A program made the position numbers and the translations under genes. From Chitinophaga pinensis (lineage in GTDB: Bacteria; Bacteroidota; Bacteroidia; SXHM01), in NCBI GenBank assembly GCA_945861685.1, contig CAMAVO010000009.1, forward strand, positions 1 to 36,075: DNA of 36,075 nt, written 5' to 3'. Under the pieces are notes generated by a model. That model made no database searches. It was not told the DNA's origin and was given only the letters and a program-made list of their open reading frames with translations. Position 1 is the first letter of the stretch. Every line of letters begins with the position of its first letter. Shown here piece after piece: positions 21,297 through 29,300 of the stretch.

Positions 21297-22847
21297 GTGA
21301 ATTACGATCTTGTAATATCATCGTCTTCGTCTGAAGCTGTAATAGCTTTGCTGAAAGACAAACAGCTGGTTGAGTTGCATAAGCAGCGCAGCAGCAACAA
21401 TTTTTCCGTGGGCGATATTTACCTTGGTAAGGTGAAGAAAATTATGCCCGGACTGAATGCCGCATTTGTAAATATCGGCTACGAAAAGGATGCGTTTCTG
21501 CATTACTTGGATTTAGGGCCGCAGATGAATTCGTTCGTCAAGTTTACCCAACAGGTTCAGTCGGGAAAGCAAAACAGTTCAAGGCTGGATTATGTGCGCC
21601 CTGAAAAAGACATTAACAAAGGCGGTAAAATTGATGACATTGTAAAAAGTGGTCAGCAAATTTTGGTGCAGGTTGCTAAAGAACCAATTTCAACAAAAGG
21701 TCCGCGCATAACTTCAGAGATTTCAATTGCAGGACGATACATTGTTTTGTTACCTTTTAACGATAAAGTTTCTGTTTCTCAGAAAATAAAAAGTTCGGAA
21801 GAAAGGGATCGTCTGAAAAAAATCATCAGCGATATTAAGCCTAAGAATTTCGGTGTTATTATCCGTACAGTTGCCGAGCATAAAAAGTTAGAAGAATTGG
21901 ATGCCGACATGAAGGATCTGATGATTAAATGGAATACTTGCTTTGAGCAACTGAAAAAAGCAAATGCTCCACAACGTGTGTTGGGTGAACTTGATCGTAC
22001 TTCAGCTTTGCTTCGCGATATTCTGAATCCTGATTTTAACAACATCTATACTGACGACCCGAAAGTTTTGGAGGAAGTGAAAAGTTATCTTCACGCTAAA
22101 GCCCCCGAAAAAGAAAGTATTGCAAAGTTATATACTGGCAAGTCTTCAATTTTTGAGCATTTCGGAATTGAAAAACAGATAAAAGCATCTTTCGGAAAAA
22201 CGGTAACATTCAAGAGTGGTGCTTACTTGGTGATTGAACATACAGAAGCGTTGCACGTAATTGATGTGAACAGTGGACACCGTGCAAAATCCGATAATGA
22301 TCAGGAAACTAATGCTCTTGATTGCAACCTAGAAGCTGCAAAAGAAATTGCACGCCAATTGCGTTTACGTGATATGGGCGGTATTATAGTTGTAGATTTT
22401 ATTGACCTTCATAAAGCCGACAACCGCAAACTTCTTTTTGAGAAGATGCGAGACGAAATGCAGGATGATAAGGCAAAACATAACATTCTTCCTCCTACAA
22501 AATTTGGTTTGGTGCAAATTACGCGTCAGCGTGTTCGTCCTGAAATGAATATTGAAACGGTTGAAAAATGCCCTGCCTGCGGTGGAACGGGTGAAATTGC
22601 AGCAACTGTTCTCTTTACTGACGAAATAGAAAACAATATGCGTTTCATTTTACAGGAGCAGAATGAGCAAATGGTTACCATCAGCGTTCATCCATATGTT
22701 GAAGCTTATTTGACCAAAGGGATATTTTCTATCCGCTGGAAATGGCAACGCAAATACAAGAAAAAAATTAAAGTGGAAAGTTCAAATGCTTATCACTTTC
22801 TGGAGTATCATTTTCTCAATGCTGCCGGAGAAGAGATAAAATTGTAA
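21297..22847 (+). CDS. rng: Ribonuclease E/G family endoribonuclease
   Basis: Endonuclease that cuts single-stranded RNA, with roles in rRNA maturation and mRNA decay. The start is GTG at 21297 (MNYDLVISSSSSEAVIALLK). The S1 RNA-binding domain lies at about 38-125 (VGDIYLGKVKKIMPGLNAAF, VNIGYEKDAFLHYLDL). The catalytic domain has the magnesium ligands D323 (VIDVNSGH) and D367 (VVDFIDLH). The zinc link is C425-PA-C428 (CPACGGTGE). At 516 aa it is the short RNase G form, without the degradosome scaffold tail of RNase E. It is preceded by a hairpin leader and followed at 29 bp by trmB. Confidence 0.95.
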   Translation: MNYDLVISSSSSEAVIALLKDKQLVELHKQRSSNNFSVGDIYLGKVKKIMPGLNAAFVNIGYEKDAFLHYLDLGPQMNSFVKFTQQVQSGKQNSSRLDYVRPEKDINKGGKIDDIVKSGQQILVQVAKEPISTKGPRITSEISIAGRYIVLLPFNDKVSVSQKIKSSEERDRLKKIISDIKPKNFGVIIRTVAEHKKLEELDADMKDLMIKWNTCFEQLKKANAPQRVLGELDRTSALLRDILNPDFNNIYTDDPKVLEEVKSYLHAKAPEKESIAKLYTGKSSIFEHFGIEKQIKASFGKTVTFKSGAYLVIEHTEALHVIDVNSGHRAKSDNDQETNALDCNLEAAKEIARQLRLRDMGGIIVVDFIDLHKADNRKLLFEKMRDEMQDDKAKHNILPPTKFGLVQITRQRVRPEMNIETVEKCPACGGTGEIAATVLFTDEIENNMRFILQEQNEQMVTISVHPYVEAYLTKGIFSIRWKWQRKYKKKIKVESSNAYHFLEYHFLNAAGEEIKL

Positions 22848-22851
22848 TTTT

Positions 22852-22870
22852 CTTTGCGCCTTTGCGTGAT
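22852..22870 (+). repeat. Dispersed TTTGCG element between rng and trmB
   Basis: CTTTGCGCCTTTGCGTGAT lies between the rng stop (22847) and the trmB ATG (22877), occupying nearly the whole gap. It is a short copy of the same element as at 5479 and 6954. Confidence 0.6.
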
Positions 22871-22876
22871 AAATAA

Positions 22877-23584
22877 ATGTCAAAAGGAAAGCTCGAAAAA
22901 TTTGCTGAGATTGGAACATTTCCTAATGTTTTTCAATTGCCTTCTTTACATAATTCTGAAGACTTCAGTCTGAAAGGGAAATGGCATAAAGAGTATTTCG
23001 AAAATGACAATCCTCTTGTTTTGGAGTTAGGTTGTGGCAAAGGTGAATACACCGTTGGTCTTGCAGAAAAATTTCCGAATAAAAATTTTATTGGGGTTGA
23101 TATAAAAGGTGCACGCTTGTGGCGCGGAAGCAAAACTGCTTTTGACAACAAGATGAACAATGTGGCTTTTGTCCGCACCCGCATTGATCACATTGAAAAG
23201 GTTTTTGCCCAAGGTGAGGTGGATGAAATCTGGGTCACTTTTCCAGACCCTCAGCCACAAAAAACACGAGAACGCAAACGCTTGACCTCACCTGTTTTTT
23301 TGAAACGATACGCGAATATTCTGAAACCTGGAGGAATTGTAAATCTTAAAACAGACAATTTTCCTCTCTATGATTATTCAAAAGAGGTTGCTCAGGAATT
23401 GAAACTTGAACTACTTGCTGCCACTGCTGATTTATATAAATCAATTGAAAAGGCAGATGATGCTTATGTCAGCAAAAATGCAGAACTTTTGCAGATAAAA
23501 ACCTATTACGAAAAAATGTTTTTGGAGCAGGGTTTGAAGATTAACTATCTTAGTTTCAAAATTTCTGCATTGCAAAATGGCTGA
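22877..23584 (+). CDS. trmB: tRNA (guanine-46-N7)-methyltransferase
   Basis: Methylates N7 of G46 in the tRNA variable loop with S-adenosylmethionine. The Rossmann methyltransferase motifs are clear: LVLELGCGKGEYTVGLAEKF, FIGVDIKGARLWRG, VDEIWVTFPDPQPQKTRERK (the family signature TFPDPxPK/Q) and KPGGIVNLKTDN. The 235-aa length is normal. It overlaps the alkyltransferase-like gene by 8 bp, so the two are translated as a pair. Confidence 0.95.
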   Translation: MSKGKLEKFAEIGTFPNVFQLPSLHNSEDFSLKGKWHKEYFENDNPLVLELGCGKGEYTVGLAEKFPNKNFIGVDIKGARLWRGSKTAFDNKMNNVAFVRTRIDHIEKVFAQGEVDEIWVTFPDPQPQKTRERKRLTSPVFLKRYANILKPGGIVNLKTDNFPLYDYSKEVAQELKLELLAATADLYKSIEKADDAYVSKNAELLQIKTYYEKMFLEQGLKINYLSFKISALQNG

Positions 23585-23927
23585 TACCCAAAAGCACCAA
23601 TCATTTTTTGAAGATGTTTATGCTGTTACCCGATTAATTCCTAAAGGAAGAGTAACTTCTTACGGAGCAATTGCACGTTACCTCGGCACGGGAAAGAGTT
23701 CACGAATGGTAGGCTGGGCAATGAATAATGCAGGTTCTCAGAAACCTAGAGTTCCTGCACATCGTGTGGTAAACCGTAACGGTTTGCTCACAGGAAAACA
23801 CAATTTCGGGCATCCCGATTTGATGAAACAACTGCTGGAAAATGAAGGAATAAAAGTGGTGGAAGACAAAGTGGAAAACTTTGAAATGCTTTATTGGGAT
23901 CCAATGAAGGAGTTAGGCTTGGATTAA
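23577..23927 (+). CDS. Alkyltransferase-like (ATL) DNA-binding protein, no acceptor Cys
   Basis: Relative of O6-alkylguanine-DNA alkyltransferase that lacks its own transfer chemistry. The helix-turn-helix part is visible (GRVTSYGAIARYLGTGKSSR), then MVGWAMNNAG. The active-site motif PCHRV of true transferases reads P60-A61-H62-R63-V (RVPAHRVVNRNGLLTG). The Cys is replaced by Ala, as in other ATL proteins. Those proteins bind O6-alkylguanine and pass the lesion to nucleotide excision repair. The 116-aa length fits ATL. It overlaps trmB by 8 bp and meets the acyltransferase gene tail to tail with a 4-bp overlap. Confidence 0.9.
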   Translation: MADTQKHQSFFEDVYAVTRLIPKGRVTSYGAIARYLGTGKSSRMVGWAMNNAGSQKPRVPAHRVVNRNGLLTGKHNFGHPDLMKQLLENEGIKVVEDKVENFEMLYWDPMKELGLD

Positions 23928-25099
23928 GAATAAAAGTACTTCTTCAGCTTCAGAAACTTCAGCTCAAAAAAGTAATAACTGAGGTATGCAGCAGGAATTA
24001 TAATAATTAATGCCACCGCAGGTTTTATAAGTAGAAACCATCCAACACTATCCTGCAAATTCAGCAATTCTAAAACCCTTCCGCCAATCAGAATGCCTAT
24101 TTCGTGGAAGCAGAAAAGCCCGTAAGAGATTAAACCCAAAAAGCTGAATAACTTAAGCCTTCCGAATTTTATCCATGAGTTTTTGCAGAAGTTTTGTTCG
24201 AAAATGAAGAAAGCGAGGAGTAGAGCGAAAACTAGTTTTTCAATAATCAAGTTTACAATGCTCGGCAATAGATTATTTTCAAAAATAGGTTTGTAAAAAA
24301 TCAGACAAATCCAGAATAAACTATAAATGATTGCAATTTTATTTTTACTCAAATCTTCAAGGAAATAGAAAATACGTTCCCCTCTCCCTCGGAGAGGGGT
24401 TAGGGGTGAGGCTTGGAATGAGATGAATGCAAATAAAGCTCCCATTGCAATATCGCCAAGTAAGAAAAGTGTATGGTACCACAAAATATACTGGTCATTT
24501 TCTTTTACACCAAAAAGGTAAAAAGTTGAAACCGCAAAGACAATCATCAGCAACGGAAACAACCACTTAATTCTGAAACTGAAAAGTAGCAGTAAGAAAG
24601 GCCAGAAAATATAGAACTGCTCCTCCACCGAAACGCTCCATAATACGCTGATGATTGGCGATTGTGTAAAGCCATGTTCAATCAGGTAGAAATTACCAAC
24701 GAAGAATATGAAGTAAATGGGGTTGGCGGTTTCCTGAAAAGGTTCGTTCAGCAAATCTTTTGCAAAAGGTACTAATACAAAACCGATTAAAAGTGTCAGA
24801 AAATAAAGAGGCCAGATACGTAAGGCACGTCTTACATAATACATAATAGGGCTGAACCTTCCGCTGCTGTTCCGTTCTTCCAGAATAACCCAGGTATTGA
24901 TATAACTAGAAAGTACAAAGGCAAAACTAAATCCCGTTTTTCCAAAAATGTAGATGTAGTGCTTTACCCATCCGTAAACTTCGTCTTGTTTCAGTATTTC
25001 GCTTTCCGTATCCAACGCATGACCAAAAAAAATGAAGAAAAACGACACGAAACGCAGTGCGTCAAGGTTTTCGAAGTATCGTTTTTTGTTTAAGTCCAT
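23924..25099 (-). CDS. Acyltransferase 3 family membrane protein with in-frame repeat insert
   Basis: Integral membrane acyltransferase of the OafA/YrhL type, which moves acetyl or other acyl groups onto surface sugars. The typical start YFENLDALRFVSFFFIFFGH carries the active-site His, and about ten hydrophobic helices follow. The motif SVEEQFYIFWPFLLLL is intact. Around residues 225-240 the reading frame passes through a GC-rich palindrome and encodes ASPLTPLRGRGER, a hydrophilic loop unlike the rest of the protein. This is a dispersed element captured in frame. The upstream region is divergent from porV. Substrate unknown. Confidence 0.88.
   Translation of the reverse strand: MDLNKKRYFENLDALRFVSFFFIFFGHALDTESEILKQDEVYGWVKHYIYIFGKTGFSFAFVLSSYINTWVILEERNSSGRFSPIMYYVRRALRIWPLYFLTLLIGFVLVPFAKDLLNEPFQETANPIYFIFFVGNFYLIEHGFTQSPIISVLWSVSVEEQFYIFWPFLLLLFSFRIKWLFPLLMIVFAVSTFYLFGVKENDQYILWYHTLFLLGDIAMGALFAFISFQASPLTPLRGRGERIFYFLEDLSKNKIAIIYSLFWICLIFYKPIFENNLLPSIVNLIIEKLVFALLLAFFIFEQNFCKNSWIKFGRLKLFSFLGLISYGLFCFHEIGILIGGRVLELLNLQDSVGWFLLIKPAVALIIIIPAAYLSYYFFELKFLKLKKYFYS
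24379..24412. repeat. GC-rich palindromic element inside the acyltransferase ORF
   Basis: CCCCTCTCC-CTC-GGAGAGGGG is a perfect 9-bp stem with a 3-nt loop (24379-24399), followed by TTAGGGGTGAGGC. From memory, this CTCCCTCGGAGAGGG-TTAGGGGTGAGG sequence is a widespread intergenic repeat in many bacterial genomes. Here it lies inside a gene and keeps the frame open. Confidence 0.75.
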
Positions 25100-25289
25100 A
25101 AGTGAGGATAGAACGCGGATTTACAAGAATTTAATGACGGCTATCAACAAAATACTCGATATAAGTGTTCCATTATCAAACCCAAAGTAAAAATAAATTT
25201 TCCGGTCTGCACAATAATAAATCAAAAGCCTCGTTTACGATTTTGACGCTTTCAAAATAAATCTATAAATTCACACTCTATTTAAAGTT
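25100..25289. other. Intergenic region upstream of the porV-like gene
   Basis: 190 bp between divergent genes, AT-rich. I find no clear TTTG-N19-TAnnTTTG promoter, no hairpin and no small ORF. Transcription signals for porV/porU2 and for the acyltransferase must lie here, but I cannot place them. Confidence 0.5.
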
Positions 25290-26372
25290 ATGACATATAA
25301 TTTTCGCTCTGCAATCTTTGCTCTATTATTATCAATTACTTCCCTGTCGGTATTTGCACAGGCACCCAAATACAGTAACGAATTTCTTGCTATTGGAGTA
25401 GGTGCGCGTGCGCTTGGTATGTCGGGTGCATACATTGCGCAAAGCAATGATGTAACTTCAGGTTATTGGAATCCTGCCGGTCTTTCACAGATCAAAAACA
25501 ATTTTCAGGTAGGTTTGATGCACAGCGAATATTTTGCAGGAATTGCTAAGTATGATTACCTTGGAGTTGCAGCAAAAATTAATCCCGAAAGCACACTTGG
25601 CTTCAGCGTTATCCGTTTTGGTGTGGATGATATTCCGAACACTACGCAATTGATTGACAACAACGGGCAAATCAATTACGACCGCATTAAATCCTTTACG
25701 GCAGCTGACTATGCGTTTATCATTTCCTATGCACGTAAGTCTAAAATTGAAGGGTTGAGTTACGGAGCCAACGCAAAAATTATTTACCGTAAAGTGGGTG
25801 ATTTTGCCAGTGCTTTTGGTTTTGGTTTGGATGTGGGAGCGCAATACCAGCGCGGAACATGGAAGTTTGCGGCAATGGGTCGCGACATCACTTCTACATT
25901 TAACGCATGGAGTTATAGTCTTGATGAAACTACTAAACAGGTTTTTCTGCAAACAGGAAACGAAATCCCATCTAATTCATTGGAAGTTACCTTGCCAAAA
26001 TTAATTCTTGGCGTTGGAAAACAATTCACCATTTACAAGAAATTTACCACCTACGTAGAAACTAATCTTGACTTTACTTTTGACGGAAGGAGAAATGTTG
26101 CTATTGGTGGAGACCCTATCAGCATTGACCCTAAATTCGGTTTGCAATTAGCTTATTCTGATTTTATTTTTGTGCGCGGTGGAGTTGGAAACATACAACA
26201 AGTACTGGATATTGACGGAAAGAAAGTAACTACTATTCAGCCAAATATAGGTGTTGGTATCCGCATTAAGAACTTTACTATTGATTACGCGTTAGCTAAT
26301 GTAGGACAAAGTGTTGGTCTGCTTTCGAATGTGTTTTCGCTAAGATTTGATTTCACAAAAAAGGAAAAATAA
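25290..26372 (+). CDS. PorV/PorQ-family outer membrane protein of type IX secretion
   Basis: Outer-membrane beta-barrel of the PorV/PorQ (FadL-like) family, which shuttles T9SS cargo between the translocon and the attachment complex. A signal peptide ends at VFAQA (about 24). The family signature follows: FLAIGVGARALGMSGAYIAQ and SNDVTSGYWNPAGL. Alternating strands run to the end, where SLRFDFTKK closes the barrel. The length is 360 aa. It is followed with no gap by a giant C25-type peptidase, so the pair resembles a porV-porU2 unit rather than the canonical porU-porV order. It could be PorV itself or a PorV paralogue dedicated to its neighbour. Confidence 0.85.
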   Translation: MTYNFRSAIFALLLSITSLSVFAQAPKYSNEFLAIGVGARALGMSGAYIAQSNDVTSGYWNPAGLSQIKNNFQVGLMHSEYFAGIAKYDYLGVAAKINPESTLGFSVIRFGVDDIPNTTQLIDNNGQINYDRIKSFTAADYAFIISYARKSKIEGLSYGANAKIIYRKVGDFASAFGFGLDVGAQYQRGTWKFAAMGRDITSTFNAWSYSLDETTKQVFLQTGNEIPSNSLEVTLPKLILGVGKQFTIYKKFTTYVETNLDFTFDGRRNVAIGGDPISIDPKFGLQLAYSDFIFVRGGVGNIQQVLDIDGKKVTTIQPNIGVGIRIKNFTIDYALANVGQSVGLLSNVFSLRFDFTKKEK

Positions 26373-29300
26373 ATGAGGGGACTTTTACGCGCCTTATTAT
26401 TTCTGTTATTACCTTTTGCTGCCTCTGCGCAGTTCACCAACTCTTGGATTAATTACAGCCAGCCTTATTACAAATTTCCGATTTTACAGGATGGTGTTTA
26501 CCGCATCACCTATGATGCCCTGGTAAACAGCGGGATTCCTGCTGCTTCAATTGATCCTGATAATATACAAATGTTCGGTCGCGGACAGGAACTTGCTATT
26601 TGGGTGCAAGGCGGTCAGGATGGCAGTTTAGATTCGGCTGATTACATTGAGTTTCATGCACAGCGCAATGATGGTTATTTTGACCGCGAGGTTTATGATG
26701 TACCCGAAAACCACGGAAATCCTTACTACAGTTTGTTTAATGATACTGCATTTTATTTTTTCTCGTGGGGTAATACAGCAGGTTTAAGATTTCAGAATAT
26801 TACTGATACCAATATTACGGGCATTACTCCAGCTGATTATTTTTTTAAAGAAAATATAAGATACTTTACTGGAGGAGGGTATTATACAGGTGAGACGTAT
26901 CCGATTGTTAATGGAGCCACAAGTCCACAATATACAGCGGGAGAGGGATATTTTAGCGGAACATTTACAGTAGGCGGTTCAACTACTGCCACAATAAGCA
27001 CACCGTCTCTTTATTCATCTGGTCCCGTTGCCACCTTTAGAGCAAACGTGATAGGTTTATCAAACGGAAGCGCAATCCCGAATCATCATACAAGGCTTAG
27101 TATAGGCTCTTTTTCAACTGATGCTATTTACAATGGGTTTCATGTTCAAAATTTTAATGTTCAAGTCCCTTCGTCCAATCTTTCCAGCGGGTCAACTGTT
27201 CCTTTGTTTTCATCACTATCCACATCAGGGCCATCCAACAATGCTATTGCTTATGTTGCAATTAAATATCCGCATACCATGACTGTAAGCGGAACTATGT
27301 ATGCTAAAATGTTTATTCCGGATAATACTAATGCGAGTAAAACGTTGCTTAACCTAACCGGTTTTGATTTACAAAGTTCAACAGGAAGATTATATGATCT
27401 TAGCAATTACAAACGTATTGCATTGTTTACAAACGGCAGTGCAACTGCTGCACTTGTTCCCAATGGTGGTAATGATAAAGAATGTTACCTTACCAGTGAT
27501 GCTCAGATTGCAATTAATTCCATTCCTTTATTAAAGCCTTGCGGAACAAATCAGGATGGTTATTTTCTTGACATCACCAATTACCTAGTTCCGCCCAACT
27601 TCTATATTATAACGCACAAAAGTCTGTGGCAAGAAGGACAGAATTATAAGATTTACCGTAACCAAAGCGGTTATAATGCCGAGTTGTTTGATATTGATGA
27701 AATCTATGACCAGTTTGGGCATGGTATTCCTAAGAACCCTATGTCAATCAGACATTTTGCTAATTATGCTTATCAGGAATGGGGGCCAGATACCATGCAG
27801 CATTTATTTCTTTACGGAAAGGCTATTTACCCTTATGCCTGCCGCAATAATACAACAAACTATTCAGCCTGTCTTGTTCCTACATTCGGTTTTCCTTCAT
27901 GTGATATGCTCCTTACCGCAGGCTTGGGTGGAAATTTGTATGAGCCAGCTATTCCAGTAGGAAGGGTGGCAGCCCGCACTCCCGATCAGGCTCAGGATTA
28001 TTTAGATAAGGTAGTAGAATATGAAGGCGCAGAGCCTGATGAATGGAAAAAGCGCGTGCTGCACTTTTGCGGTGGTGCGGATGGTGCGGAAAATGAACTA
28101 CTCTGCTATTATGTAGATGTATTTGAAGAAATCATTGAAGACTCGCTCTATGGTGCATGGGTTCAGAAATTTTCAAAAACTAATTCTCAGCCTTTTCAAA
28201 TCACACAATCTGATTCTATTCGTGAGCTGATTGAAGACGGTGTTTCACTGATGACATTTTTCGGGCACGGTTCGGGTGGTGGTTTTGATGTGAACACTGA
28301 TGATGTGAATACCTATAACAACGAAGGAAGATACCCGCTGATTTTTGGTAACTCCTGTCTTTCAGGTGATATACACAATGTACCCGGTGCAAGTTTGAGC
28401 ATGAGCGAACCATGGGTGTTGGCTCAGGATCGCGGGGCAATCGGTTTTCTTGCTTCAGTCGGTAATGGTGTTACCGGTGCGTTGGCGCGCTATGGAGACA
28501 GTCTGTATGCTAATCTTGCTTTGAAGCGTTACCACCACACCATAGGAAATGTTATGAAAAATACGGTTGCTGATGTGCAGGTCCAAGGAAATTACCTCTA
28601 TAACTTTACCGTTATGCAGAATAATCTTCATGGTGACCCTGGAATACGAATAAACACGCATCCTTTGCCTGACCTTGCTATTTCTGAGCCCAATGTTTAT
28701 TTCACCAATCCTGACGGCAACGGCACTCCAATTACCGTTACAACAGAATTGGATTCATTTGATATAAATATCATCGTTAATAATCTGGGAAGAACCTATG
28801 GCGATACACTTACGCTTTATGTAAGACGGACCTACCCGGGCGGTATTGATGGTGGAAGCATTGCCAAAACATTTGCGCCCATTTTCTTTAAAGACACATT
28901 GACGGTGCGCTTTGCAACCAATCAGATTTTTGGTATTGGAATAAATCAACTCTACGTTCATATAGATGACGGACCTTTCCCGGTGATTGATGAATTATCG
29001 GAGCAGAATAACTTTATCAATAACATGAATTTTGTGGTACAGTCGCCCGACATTATTCCGGTTTATCCCTACAAGTTTGCGATTATGGGCGAGCAAGGCA
29101 TTACGCTGAAAGCCTCAACGGGCAACCCTTTTGCTCCGGTGCGCACGTATCGTTTGCAGTTAGATACCACCGACCGTTTCAATAGCCCGCTGATGCAGCA
29201 AACCACTATTACCCAAAGCGGGGGAGTGGTAAACTGGACGCCTACCCTGCTTGCCAATATGCCCGATAGTACGGTGTATTTCTGGCGCGCTTCGGTTGAC

